From NCBI GenBank assembly GCA_016223145.1, contig JACRPN010000009.1, positions 206,960 to 270,959 of the forward strand: a stretch of DNA of 64,000 nucleotides. The letters are read 5' to 3'. The notes under the pieces are model-generated. The model searched no databases. It worked only from the letters and a program-made list of their open reading frames with translations, and was not told the origin of the DNA. A program made the position numbers and the translations under genes. How positions within the stretch are numbered: the first letter of the stretch is position 1; each line of letters opens with the position of its first letter. Origin of the DNA: Armatimonadota bacterium (GTDB taxonomy: Bacteria; Armatimonadota; Fimbriimonadia; Fimbriimonadales; Fimbriimonadaceae). Positions 18,352-26,918 of the stretch are shown piece by piece.

Positions 18352-19602
18352 ATGTCGTCGAAGACTGTGGACTCGGTGACGACAAGTTACACCTACGATG
18401 CGATCGATCAGCTTCTGAGCGAGTCTCGGAGTGGCTACTCAGCGTCGTACACTTATGATGCGAATGGAAACCGCGCCACAAGAACGGTGAATGGACTCTT
18501 GGAAACGTACGCGAACGATGCAGGAGACAAGCTGACCTCGGTCACGTGGTCGGGGGGATCGAAGACGTTCGGGTATGACGCCGCCGGCCGGACGACCTCG
18601 ATCATCACGGCTTCGGGGACAACCTCTCTGGCTTACGATTACGAGTCCAGGGTCTCCAGCATCACGTATCCCAACGCCTCGGTCGACACGTTCACCTATA
18701 ACGGTCTGGATACCCGGGTCGGCAAGGGCGGAGCACAGGGAAGCTCGACGTTCAAGAGGAACGGGGTTGGGGTCACCGCTCCTGTCCTGAGCGACGGCGA
18801 TGCAACCTACACCCCAGGCATCTCAGAGCGAAGAGGCAGCGCCACAACCTACTCTCACACAGGCATAAAGAACGCAGAAGTACAGACGTCAAGCTCCCAA
18901 GCCGTTTCTGCCACCAATCAGTACGACGCCTTCGGCAACCTGGCCTCAAGCACCGGCACCTGGAACGGCCCGTTTGCCTACGGCGGCCCGTTCGGCTATC
19001 AGTCCGACGCCTCCGGCCTGAAGCTCCTAGGGCATAGGTATTACGACTCCAGCACTGGGAGGTTCTTGACCAGGGATCCGGTGAAGGACGGAAGGAATTG
19101 GTATGGGTACTGTGGGAATAACCCGGTACGCCAAGCGGACCCGTCGGGCCTCTATGTCTGGGATGATCCCGACAACTGGTTCTACAACTTTATGGTTGGC
19201 CTGGGAGATGGAGTCAGCTTCGGATTGACAAAGCTCATCCGAGAGCCTATTGGCTTGAACGAATATGTTGACGAAGACAATGGCTGGCATCTGGGAGGCG
19301 AGATCGGAGGCAACGTCATCGGCCTTTATGTGGGGGGTGCAGGGTTGGCCAAGGTTTGGGATGGCGCTGTAGGCGGGGCCCTGCGCTTAGGCGGCAATGG
19401 CACTCGGGCGTCCCACCTAATAAGGATCGAGAGCGGAAATGTGCACCTGATCTCCGGGCAGAAGTGGAGCGCGATCCGGGTCTTGCACTTCCACGTGAAT
19501 GCTCTTGGGCTAGAATCGCTACACCTGCCGTATCAGCTTTGGTACCATTTCGCTGTCCTCAAGACCCTCCGATGGATGGTCGACTGGACGCGCGAGGAGT
19601 AA
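18352..19602 (+). CDS. Orphan RHS C-terminal cassette with a different, unidentified toxin tail
   Basis: 416 residues. The first 260 match the last YD repeats and core of the full-length RHS, beginning at TTSYTYDAIDQLL and ending at GRFLTRDPVKDGRNWYGY and CGNNPVRQADPSG. The tail has a pre-toxin-like segment (GLGDGVSFGLTKLIREPIG, then DNGWHLGGEIGGNVIG with a glycine-rich hydrophobic helix). A final 70-residue domain ends HVNALGLESLHLPYQLWYH. I do not recognise the catalytic family. There is no signal peptide. The next gene is close behind and is the likely immunity gene. About 120 bases before this cassette hold no gene. Confidence 0.85.
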   Translation: MSSKTVDSVTTSYTYDAIDQLLSESRSGYSASYTYDANGNRATRTVNGLLETYANDAGDKLTSVTWSGGSKTFGYDAAGRTTSIITASGTTSLAYDYESRVSSITYPNASVDTFTYNGLDTRVGKGGAQGSSTFKRNGVGVTAPVLSDGDATYTPGISERRGSATTYSHTGIKNAEVQTSSSQAVSATNQYDAFGNLASSTGTWNGPFAYGGPFGYQSDASGLKLLGHRYYDSSTGRFLTRDPVKDGRNWYGYCGNNPVRQADPSGLYVWDDPDNWFYNFMVGLGDGVSFGLTKLIREPIGLNEYVDEDNGWHLGGEIGGNVIGLYVGGAGLAKVWDGAVGGALRLGGNGTRASHLIRIESGNVHLISGQKWSAIRVLHFHVNALGLESLHLPYQLWYHFAVLKTLRWMVDWTREE

Positions 19603-19623
19603 GCAGCTGGGGCTAAAGTGACC

Positions 19624-20298
19624 ATGCCTAAACAAGAGCGCATTCGGATTACTGAGACCCGTGGCGGCGCATTACTGATGAACGTCCTTCGGGGGACTGC
19701 ACATTTCACGTCGCTTTCCACGCTATCCACGACCTCGGAAGAGGACCCCAGTGGTGCGATAACTTGGTTCGCTGATTCGTTCCTTAAGGGATATTTGATG
19801 GAGGGTCCTGGAGCCGCTGAGTTTCTCTCGTACCGGGACTTGGATGTGATCTACTTTGCTCTACTCCTCGTGCGGAAAGGAGCTTCAACAGAGGACGTTT
19901 CAATCTTCTCCGAGGCCGAAAGACTGTACGACAGAACTGTGGAAGACACACCATGGCCGGTCACTAAGCTGCTTGTGCTAGACGGACTTCCACCTGAAGT
20001 TGGTGTGCCGATACACGTTCGATACCGGTTCCTTTGCTCGGTGATTGGTGATTGCACGACGAACGGCAGAACGGACTGGCGAAGCCAGCACTTACGGGAC
20101 ATAATCCCAGACTGGAGCGGACTAGAGCCCATCGAATACCAAGCGCGGGAGGTCTTTCGCTCCATGAAGCCGTTCTTCTTGTTCAGATCGCACCATCGTC
20201 ACCAAGGGAAAGAGCTTCTTAGGTTAAAGTCTGAAATTGAGCACCAACCCGATTGGGATAGATGTGCTTACGAGCCCGCCGCTAAAAGTGTACGCTGA
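19624..20298 (+). CDS. Unknown protein, candidate immunity for the preceding RHS tail
   Basis: 224 residues from the ATG at 19624; a GTG at 19618 is also possible. It is acidic-to-neutral, soluble, with no signal peptide or membrane segment. Visible blocks include ITWFADSFLKGYLMEGPG, DVIYFALLLVRKGASTED and YQAREVFRSMKPFFLF. It starts 21 bases after the stop of the second orphan RHS cassette. I recognise no Imm family, so the immunity role rests on position alone. The end of this gene is directly followed by the third RHS fragment. Confidence 0.65.
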   Translation: MPKQERIRITETRGGALLMNVLRGTAHFTSLSTLSTTSEEDPSGAITWFADSFLKGYLMEGPGAAEFLSYRDLDVIYFALLLVRKGASTEDVSIFSEAERLYDRTVEDTPWPVTKLLVLDGLPPEVGVPIHVRYRFLCSVIGDCTTNGRTDWRSQHLRDIIPDWSGLEPIEYQAREVFRSMKPFFLFRSHHRHQGKELLRLKSEIEHQPDWDRCAYEPAAKSVR

Positions 20299-20332
20299 CT
20301 TTGGATTCCTACACATGCAACCCGCAGACAAT

Positions 20333-20947
20333 ATGTCCTCAAAGACCGTGGACTCGGTGACGACCAGCTACACCTACGATGCGATCGATCAGCTCCTGAG
20401 CGAGTCCCGGAGCGGGTATTCCGCGTCCTACACGTATGACGCGAACGGGAACAGGGCGACAAGAACGGTGAATGGACTGCTGGAGACCTATACCAACGAA
20501 GCTGGCGACAAGCTGACCTCGGTCACGTGGTCGGGGGGCTCGAAGACGTTCGGTTATGACGCTGCCGGAAGAACGACTTCAATCACCACAAGCGCCGGAA
20601 CAACGAACCTGGTCTACGACTACGAGTCAAGAGTTACCGCCATCTCGTACCCTGGAGGCGGGTCAGATACCTTCACTTACAATGGCCTCGACACCCGGGT
20701 CGGCAAGGGCGGCTCTCAGGAAGCCTTCACCTTCAAGCGCGATGGTGTGGACGTGACCGATCCCGTGCTGAACGATGGCGCAGCCAACTACACGCCGGGA
20801 GTGAGTGAACGAAGGTCAGGTACGAGCAAGTTCAACGTCAGTGACTACCTGGGAACGAACTCCCGGCAACTGGATACCTCTCAGGCCACGGCGGCAACCC
20901 GGGTGCCCACGCCATCGGTTGCCTGTTTGAGGTCACTCTCGCTTTAG
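20333..20947 (+). pseudogene. Truncated RHS cassette remnant
   Basis: The frame carries YD repeats homologous to the orphan cassette above (MSSKTVDSVTTSYTYDAID, GRTTSITTSAGTTNLVYD) through GVSERRSGTSKFNVSDYLG and TNSRQLDTSQATAATRV. Then it breaks off before the YDAFGN and GRFLTRDP core and ends in unrelated sequence. It therefore lacks the core end and any toxin tail. It uses GTSKFNVSDYLGTNSRQ in place of the GTATTYSHAG variant, so it descends from a different RHS allele. Probably a decayed cassette that closes the row. Confidence 0.8.
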
Positions 20948-20990
20948 TGCGGCATCCTGTTGTGTGCGTTGCGCGACGTCAGGGTTGTGT

Positions 20991-22277
20991 TCACGGCTTG
21001 ATGCGGGCGATGACGGTGCTGCCGCGGCCTTTGTCGTTGGTGATGCTTTGGATCGTCCAGAGGTCCACTCGGTTGTCGCCATCGATCATCGAACCGCTGT
21101 AATCGCCCCAAGCTCCGCCCTCGGTGGCGGCGAGCCCCTCACCCAGCGCAAGGATCGGCCCCAGCTTGCCGAGCGGATCGCCCGCCCTTCGCCAGGCGCA
21201 CCGGGGCGAGATGAACATGTCCGGACCGGTTTCCTGAAAGCCCACGAGCACGTCGCCTCGACGGTTTACGGCGAGAGTGGTCTCGATGTAACTGTTCCGT
21301 GGGTGGGCGATCAGACCACTTTGCACGAACGTGCCGTCCAGCCTGACCTGGTGCCACTGGACCCCCGCGCGACTCTCGACGTTGACGGTCTGCGAAAACC
21401 AAAGGCAGCCGTTCTGGACGACCAGGTTCTTGGGGTTCCGGTCTCCCGAGGCGGTCGTCGCCGACGTGCCCTTCATGGGGGAGGCGGGGGGCCAACCGAA
21501 GTATCGAAACTTATGAGGAGCCCGCACCACCGAGGCCACCACCGGAACGCCCCTGGAATTCGCACGAACCGTGGCGATCACGATCTCCGACTGCGTCAGG
21601 TTGACGAACTGGAGATCGTCCGAAGGGTCCTGGTTGAAGACCGGGTGGCCCAGGGACCCCGCGAAGTGATAGACCGTCGCGGGACGGCCCGCCTTGAGCT
21701 CGGCCATCCGAAGGACGAACGTGCACTCCTCACCGCCTGGGAAAGAATACGCCACCCATTTGCGGCTGTAGCCGATCCCGCCGCCGTCCACGCCGTTCGG
21801 TGCAGGCACGGGGTAGGTATTCCAAGCGCCACGGGGATCGGAGGTCTCGGAAACAGAGATGTTGACCGGTTTCTTCTTCTCGGCATCCCAGGGGTTCCAG
21901 AGGTCGAAGCCAAACACGCGGTTGTGGAGGTCGAAAAATAGCTTCGGATCGATGCCGCCGTTGAACTCGCTCTGCGGGACTCCGTCCACGTAGTTTCCGG
22001 ACTTGTCATAGAGAGTGATGCCAAGGTTGGTGCCGTGGACCACGAACCCGCCGCCGACGGCGATCTGGGGGTCGACCTGGCGGTTGCCGTCCGCGGCGCC
22101 GTCGAAAACCAAGTGTCCTTGGATCGTGCGCGGGTTGCCTCCCTGCACGCGCTTCTTGGCGGCTCCCCCTTTATTGAATGTGGCGTTCCGAATGGGGGTG
22201 ATCACCTCGGTTCGGACGGGTTCGATATCCTGGAAGGGCACCAGGAGCATCAGCGACGCCAGTGAGGTGAGCAGCAT
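20991..22277 (-). CDS. Secreted beta-propeller-like protein of unknown function
   Basis: 428 residues with a signal peptide (LLTSLASLMLLVPFQ). The body is rich in short strand-like blocks: DPQIAVGGGFVVHGTNLG, DPKLFFDLHNRVFGFDLW, IETTLAVNRRGDVLVGFQ, GGAWGDYSGSMIDGDN. The last resembles the AWGDYSSxxxDP motif seen in exported propeller proteins of several phyla. It probably sits in the periplasm or outside the cell. No catalytic residues can be named. It is convergent with the RHS remnant. Confidence 0.8.
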   Translation of the reverse strand: MLLTSLASLMLLVPFQDIEPVRTEVITPIRNATFNKGGAAKKRVQGGNPRTIQGHLVFDGAADGNRQVDPQIAVGGGFVVHGTNLGITLYDKSGNYVDGVPQSEFNGGIDPKLFFDLHNRVFGFDLWNPWDAEKKKPVNISVSETSDPRGAWNTYPVPAPNGVDGGGIGYSRKWVAYSFPGGEECTFVLRMAELKAGRPATVYHFAGSLGHPVFNQDPSDDLQFVNLTQSEIVIATVRANSRGVPVVASVVRAPHKFRYFGWPPASPMKGTSATTASGDRNPKNLVVQNGCLWFSQTVNVESRAGVQWHQVRLDGTFVQSGLIAHPRNSYIETTLAVNRRGDVLVGFQETGPDMFISPRCAWRRAGDPLGKLGPILALGEGLAATEGGAWGDYSGSMIDGDNRVDLWTIQSITNDKGRGSTVIARIKP

Positions 22278-22359
22278 GACGGCCCCCAGTGTACTGGGCA
22301 GTTAGGGTGTCTGGCTGGAGGCAACGCTGCCAGTCAAGGGCCGCTGTGGGTTCGCCGGC

Positions 22360-23460
22360 TCAGAACCCCGTCATCTTTTTGCCGCCGAGCATGAGCATGA
22401 GCGACGTTTTGGTTTGGATGCGGGGCAACGGCTGGGCTTTGTCGAGCGCCGCGCCGGGGCCGTAGCCCGCCATCTGCATCATCACGAAATCGGCATTGGC
22501 GAAGATGCCGGCCGGCACGTTGACGCTGGTCCGATCCCCAGCCATGAACAGCGTCTTCGCGACGAAATCGCGCACTTCGGCCATCTGAAGGAACCCCATG
22601 TCGCCCATCAGCGCCTCGTTGAAGACCTCCGACGAAGTCCAGATGATCATCGTGTTCTTGCCTTCCATCGCGACGATCGAGGCGTTTAGCCCGAGGGCGT
22701 TGGGGATGGCGTCCCACTTGAAGTTCATCGCCTTCTTAAGGTCGATCTTCCTATCGAGGTTGGGCGAAGACATCATGATCGGCGCCATGAACTCCACGTT
22801 CGAGGGTGCCTCGATGTCCACGTTCCCGGTGTAGCTGGTCGTGAGGCTGTATTTGCCGCTCAGCGAGGCGGCCTTGTCGATGCTCCCAGGCTGCGACTTC
22901 GTGGGCCAGTAGCCGGTGGTCCAGCCCTCCTTGTAGTAATAGGATTCGCCGGCCATGTTGGCCTCGCGCACGCGGTTCTTCATGGCCTCCTTCTGGTCGT
23001 CCGAGATTCCCGACCAGGTGATGACCTTGGGCTGGTTCTCCTTCACCGTCTCGGAGGAGCCCCAATACACCTTGATCGTGAAGCTCTCGGGGTTGGCGTC
23101 AGGGTCGAAGTCGCGGACTTTGCCGCCTGCGGCCTTGCCGTCGGGCCGATAGAGTTCGAGGTCGAGCTTGGCGCCTTGCTTGAGACCTGCAGGAGGGGCG
23201 ACGGAGGCTTTGGCGTCGGCCGGAGCGATCGTGGGAGACCAGAGCCGGATGTTCAGGAGGCGAGTGGGCTGTCCAGAGAACGCCATGGCCTGGGGCGGAA
23301 GCTTGATTCCGGGCGGAAGGCCGCTCAGGTCCATCGGCGGCATGCCGGCCATGCGGCCGACCTTTGTTTCGGCAAGGATGGCGAAATAGGCCTGATCCTC
23401 GGGGAAGAGGTGCGGCAGCGCGCAGGCGGCAAGGGTTAGGATGGCGGCTGGCTTGATCAT
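22360..23460 (-). CDS. Secreted protein of unknown function
   Basis: 366 residues with a signal peptide (IKPAAILTLAACALPHLF; a Cys is present but there is no clear lipobox). The start ATG at 23460 has GGAGAAA just upstream. The sequence contains LDLELYRPDGKAAGG, IKVYWGSSETVKENQPK, ESYYYKEGWTTGYWPT and SYTGNVDIEAPSNVEFM, with a Met-rich central part. It looks like an all-beta exported protein. No family recognised. It lies 82 bases downstream of the 20991-22277 gene start on the same strand, so the two may be co-transcribed. Confidence 0.8.
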   Translation of the reverse strand: MIKPAAILTLAACALPHLFPEDQAYFAILAETKVGRMAGMPPMDLSGLPPGIKLPPQAMAFSGQPTRLLNIRLWSPTIAPADAKASVAPPAGLKQGAKLDLELYRPDGKAAGGKVRDFDPDANPESFTIKVYWGSSETVKENQPKVITWSGISDDQKEAMKNRVREANMAGESYYYKEGWTTGYWPTKSQPGSIDKAASLSGKYSLTTSYTGNVDIEAPSNVEFMAPIMMSSPNLDRKIDLKKAMNFKWDAIPNALGLNASIVAMEGKNTMIIWTSSEVFNEALMGDMGFLQMAEVRDFVAKTLFMAGDRTSVNVPAGIFANADFVMMQMAGYGPGAALDKAQPLPRIQTKTSLMLMLGGKKMTGF

Positions 23461-23610
23461 ACGGGTTTCTCCTTCAGCGGGCGACTTGGGCCGTCCGGAA
23501 GCTCAAGACGATTATGGCCCGGCGGCGAGAAGCTGTTAGGCCCCGAAGTCATCAAAGCCTCCATCCATATTGCGTTCGAATCGTGGCACGATCGGGCGTA
23601 AGATACGGAA

Positions 23611-24120
23611 ATGCGCAAGGTTCGGTATTGTGTGGCGGCAAGCCTCGACGGGTTCATCGCCGACGCCCAGGGTGGACATGATTGGATCCTCATGGACCCT
23701 TCAATCGACTTCGTGGCGTTCATGCAGCAGTTCGACACGGTGCTGATGGGTCGCGGCACCTACGAGGCGTCCAAAGGGATGTCAGGGGGAGAAATGCCTG
23801 GAATGACGGCCATCGTGTGCTCAAGGACACTCGAAGAGGCCGCAGCGCAAGGCGTTCAGGTGGTTCGGGACGGGGTGCAGGCCGTAGCCGAATTGCGCCA
23901 GAAAGCGGGCAAGGACATCTGGCTTTTTGGCGGCGGCAACCTCTTTCGGTCGCTACTGGATGCGGGGGCCGTGGACCAGATCGAGTTGAGCTTGATTCCA
24001 GTGCTTTTGGGTTCGGGCATTCCGTTGCTACCGCCCGGGAAGCGCTCACCTACATTGAGACTGAACGAGCAAAGCTCGCTGCCGAATGGGACTGTAGTGC
24101 TGACCTACTCGACAAGGTAA
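23611..24120 (+). CDS. Dihydrofolate reductase family protein (RibD C-terminal domain-like)
   Basis: 169 residues. The start (VRYCVAASLDGFIAD), TVLMGRGTYE, and DIWLFGGGNLFRSLLDAGAVDQIELSLIPVLLG in two blocks are the hallmarks of the RibD_C/YwjB-type DHFR-like reductases. These bind NADPH and reduce pteridine- or pyrimidine-like substrates; the physiological substrate is unknown. The ATG follows TAAGAT by 6 bases, suggesting a leaderless transcript. The following 156 bases hold only GC-rich short repeats (GGGCTTCGCCC). Confidence 0.9.
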   Translation: MRKVRYCVAASLDGFIADAQGGHDWILMDPSIDFVAFMQQFDTVLMGRGTYEASKGMSGGEMPGMTAIVCSRTLEEAAAQGVQVVRDGVQAVAELRQKAGKDIWLFGGGNLFRSLLDAGAVDQIELSLIPVLLGSGIPLLPPGKRSPTLRLNEQSSLPNGTVVLTYSTR

Positions 24121-24276
24121 GAGCACGTTTGCGGCGCATCTCAAAAGTCGCTATTCCGCCCTTACAGGGCTAGATCCCAAACGGCCACCAGCTTCAGGGG
24201 CTTCGCCCTTCGCTTGGACTTTTCGGCCCGCTGGGCCTTCGGACGCGACCCTGCGGGTGCCTTCTGTTCCGAACCC

Positions 24277-24792
24277 TCAGTTCACGGCAGCCTTCGCCGC
24301 TTCGTGAGAAGCCGCATCAAGCTCGTAGATGCACCCTTCAAGGTCGTCCGACGGCAACTCGCGAAAGCCCAGCCGCCCCAAGAGCCGACGTGCCCGGAGA
24401 TTCTCTTTCCGAGTTCCGGTTAGGAAGCCCGGCGTCGCCAAACTGTCGAAAGCGTATCTGAGAAGCGCTTGACAGCTCTCATGAGCGAGCCCCTGGCCCC
24501 AGTAGGCCGAATCGAACACGAACCCCAGATTCCGAAAACCGGGCGAGGCATCGGTTCGAACGCCAAAGTGAAGGTGCCCAATGAGCGAGCCCGTTTCCTT
24601 TAGGCACACCGCGAGAAAGTCCTCGCTGCCCTCAAAGAACTTGGCCACGGCCTGAATTCCGACGTCATCGAGCGGATAGGGGGAGTCCAGCCGCGTGACC
24701 TCCGGTTTGGACAAGTAAGCCTGAAGGGACGGCCAGTCCGTGAACCGAAATGGCCGCAGCAGAGTTCGCTCGGTCAGGAGCTCTATCGGCAC
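24277..24792 (-). CDS. GNAT acetyltransferase (RimJ/RimL type)
   Basis: 171 residues from a GTG. The opening ELLTERTLLRPFRFTDW, SLIGHLHFG, LGFVFDSAYWGQGLAHES and NLRARRLLGRLGFRE are the standard motifs of the Acetyltransf_3 group, including the acetyl-CoA pyrophosphate loop (YWGQGLA). Target unknown. The GTG is preceded by CATAAT with a 6-base spacer, so translation is probably leaderless. It is 21 bases upstream of the mntR stop on the same strand. Confidence 0.9.
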   Translation of the reverse strand: MPIELLTERTLLRPFRFTDWPSLQAYLSKPEVTRLDSPYPLDDVGIQAVAKFFEGSEDFLAVCLKETGSLIGHLHFGVRTDASPGFRNLGFVFDSAYWGQGLAHESCQALLRYAFDSLATPGFLTGTRKENLRARRLLGRLGFRELPSDDLEGCIYELDAASHEAAKAAVN

Positions 24793-24813
24793 ATGGCCAT
24801 TATGGAGCCGGGG

Positions 24814-25236
24814 TCAGCTGGCCGTTCGCGCCAACACAAACCGCTCCATAAGCTCCAGGGTCGTCTTGCTCACGTGATGCTCGATGCCCTCCGCCTCAAC
24901 TTCAGCCGCTTCACTGTCTAGCCCCAGCGCCACCAGAAAGCCGACGACCACCCGGTGGCGACGTCTGCACTCACGCGCCAGGGCGAGGCCCGCATCGGTT
25001 AGGCGCGTGGGACGGTAGGGACTCAGGACCACAAGGCCCTCCTTTTCGAGCCTTCGCATCGCCTTGGCGACGGTTGGGTGCGCCACGCCCATGCGTGTCG
25101 CGATGTCGGTCAGCCGCGCCTCTCCTTGCTCGTCGATCAGGTCCAGAACGGCCTCGACGTAGTCCTCGGCAAGTTCCACCCGATGGTCTTCGCGGGTTTG
25201 TTTGAACCTGGCCGCATGAAGATCGTGCGCGTTCAT
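24814..25236 (-). CDS. mntR: Manganese-dependent transcriptional repressor, DtxR/MntR family
   Basis: 140 residues from the ATG at 25236, matching MntR of E. coli in length and start (FKQTREDHRVELAEDYVEA). The winged helix is EARLTDIATRMGVAHPTVAKAMRRLEKEG in two blocks. The dimerisation/metal half has ECRRRHRVVVGFLVALG and EAEGIEHHVSKTTLE, whose Glu and His residues correspond to the Mn site. It would sense cytoplasmic Mn and repress mntH. It is divergent from mntH, with TTGTAGC/GCTACAA half-sites between them. Confidence 0.92.
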   Translation of the reverse strand: MNAHDLHAARFKQTREDHRVELAEDYVEAVLDLIDEQGEARLTDIATRMGVAHPTVAKAMRRLEKEGLVVLSPYRPTRLTDAGLALARECRRRHRVVVGFLVALGLDSEAAEVEAEGIEHHVSKTTLELMERFVLARTAS

Positions 25237-25244
25237 CCGAAAAA

Positions 25245-25311
25245 TTGTAGCATGGGCTTGACTTCCCAAATGAAGCCTGGGCTACAATTGAATATGTAGC
25301 CACAGCTACAA
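25245..25311. promoter_or_regulatory. Predicted MntR operators in the mntR-mntH intergenic region
   Basis: Four half-sites are visible: TTGTAGC at 25245-25251, GCTACAA at 25281-25287, TGTAGC at 25295-25300 and GCTACAA at 25305-25311. The last two make a perfect inverted repeat TGTAGC-CACA-GCTACA, which is compact like known MntR boxes. The first two pair at longer range. The compact site covers the expected mntH transcription start. Confidence 0.75.
25258..25288 (+). promoter_or_regulatory. Predicted mntH promoter
   Basis: TTGACT at 25258-25263 and TACAAT at 25283-25288 are separated by 19 bases, slightly long for a sigma-70 promoter. The start would fall near 25295, inside the compact MntR operator, as expected for repression. 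There is no ribosome-binding site before the mntH ATG at 25322. Confidence 0.5.
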
Positions 25312-25321
25312 AGCTTTGCGT

Positions 25322-26740
25322 ATGGCGACAGTGGTCAAAGACAAGGTCACGAAGGCTGGGCCGGAATCCGCATTCCGGTCGTTGCCCGAGGCGCACCGGA
25401 CGATCGGCATTCCGGCCGGACGCGCGGGTTGGCGTCGGTGGCTGGCCTTTGCCGGCCCCGGGTTCCTCGTGAGTGTCGGCTACATGGACCCCGGGAACTG
25501 GGGCACGGACCTCGCAGGCGGCTCCAAATTCGGCTATGCGCTTCTCTGGGTGATCTTCCTCTCCAATTTGATGGCGCAGTTCCTCCAGGTGCTCTGCGCG
25601 AGGATGGGGCTTGTTACCGGCAAAGACCTTGCAATGGCGTGTCGCGACTACTACAAGCGTCCAGCGGCCATCGCCATGTGGATCCTGTGCGAAATCGCGA
25701 TCATCGCCTGCGATCTTGCCGAGGTGGTGGGCTCGGCGGTCGCGCTGAACCTGCTCTTTGGCATCCGGTTGGAGGTCGGTGTCGTGTTGACGGGCCTGGA
25801 CGTCCTGCTCCTGCTGGGCTTCATGCGCTTTGGGTTCCGCAAGATCGAGGCGATCGTGTTCACGCTCGTCCTCACCGTATTTGGCTGTTTCGTGTACGAG
25901 ATCCTCTTGGCGAGCCCCGATTGGAGCCTGATCGCGAAGGGAACCCTGGTTCCCTCGATGCCTAATATGGAAGCTCTCTTGATCTCCGTCGGCATTCTGG
26001 GTGCGACGGTGATGCCGCACAACCTCTATTTGCACTCCAGCATTGTGCAGACCCGCAAGGTCGAGGCTCAAGATGAGGGCATGAAGGAGGCTATTCGTTC
26101 GAATACCATCGACACGGTGGTCGCTCTCAGCCTGGCGTTCTTCGTCAACGCGGCAATCCTGATCCTGGCGGCCTCGGTGTTCTACGGCAAGGGCCACGCC
26201 GTCGAGGAGTTGGCCCAAGGGCACGTACTGCTGCAAACCACGCTTGGCGCGGGCTCGGCGATGGCCTTTGCCTTGGCATTGTTGGCTTCCGGCCAATCCT
26301 CGACGATCACAGGCACGCTCGCCGGGCAGATCGTGATGGAAGGCTTCATGAAGTGGCGCCTTGCCCCGTGGAAGCGCCGCCTCCTCACGCGGTCCTTGGC
26401 CATCGTGCCGGCGGTGATCATCATCCACTTGAGCGGCGGCAAGGACACGGTCAACCTGCTCATCTTCTCCCAGGTGGTGCTCTCGATGCAGCTTCCGTTC
26501 GCGATCTTCCCCCTGATCCACATCACGAGCGATCCCGAGAAGATGGGCAAGTACGTGAACCGGATCGAGGTTCGCGTGCTGGGGTACATGGTGGGCGTTC
26601 TCATTGCCGGGCTCAACGTGTTCCTGCTCTACCAGTCGATCGGCCCGCTTTGGTTGGGATTGGCCGTCGCACTGATGATCGCGTTTTCGGTGTATGTCAA
26701 GGCTTACAAGGCCCCTGCACCGGTCGAAGCCCAGGCCTGA
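25322..26740 (+). CDS. mntH: Nramp-family divalent metal/proton symporter
   Basis: 472 residues, about 11 membrane segments. The metal-binding helix 1 motif DPGN is present (VGYMDPGNWGTDLAGG) and helix 6 has GATVMPHNLYLHSS with the MPH metal-coordinating turn; GQSSTITGTLAGQ is the conserved loop after helix 8. This marks a true Nramp transporter that imports Mn2+ (and Fe2+) with protons. The start ATG at 25322 is used; a TTG six bases upstream is in frame. Divergent mntR and the operators argue for Mn-dependent control. Confidence 0.95.
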   Translation: MATVVKDKVTKAGPESAFRSLPEAHRTIGIPAGRAGWRRWLAFAGPGFLVSVGYMDPGNWGTDLAGGSKFGYALLWVIFLSNLMAQFLQVLCARMGLVTGKDLAMACRDYYKRPAAIAMWILCEIAIIACDLAEVVGSAVALNLLFGIRLEVGVVLTGLDVLLLLGFMRFGFRKIEAIVFTLVLTVFGCFVYEILLASPDWSLIAKGTLVPSMPNMEALLISVGILGATVMPHNLYLHSSIVQTRKVEAQDEGMKEAIRSNTIDTVVALSLAFFVNAAILILAASVFYGKGHAVEELAQGHVLLQTTLGAGSAMAFALALLASGQSSTITGTLAGQIVMEGFMKWRLAPWKRRLLTRSLAIVPAVIIIHLSGGKDTVNLLIFSQVVLSMQLPFAIFPLIHITSDPEKMGKYVNRIEVRVLGYMVGVLIAGLNVFLLYQSIGPLWLGLAVALMIAFSVYVKAYKAPAPVEAQA

Positions 26741-26918
26741 TCCCCCATTCGAACGAGACCGTACTCCCTCTGCCGCGTGTCGACGAGTCACTGCCTCGGA
26801 GGGGCCGGATACGTTCAGACTAGGACCACCGGGACCATCCAGAAACAAACCCTAACACGTCGCGTCCAACGACAAAGTTATGGGATTGACGAATCAATTT
26901 GCTCATAATGCGCCTAAG

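Noticed and set aside
24971..26848. 625-codon minus-strand ORF opposite mntH
   Set aside because: It is antisense to mntH and mntR, is rich in His/Arg/Asp/Gln as expected of a shadow frame in GC-rich DNA, and has no motif.
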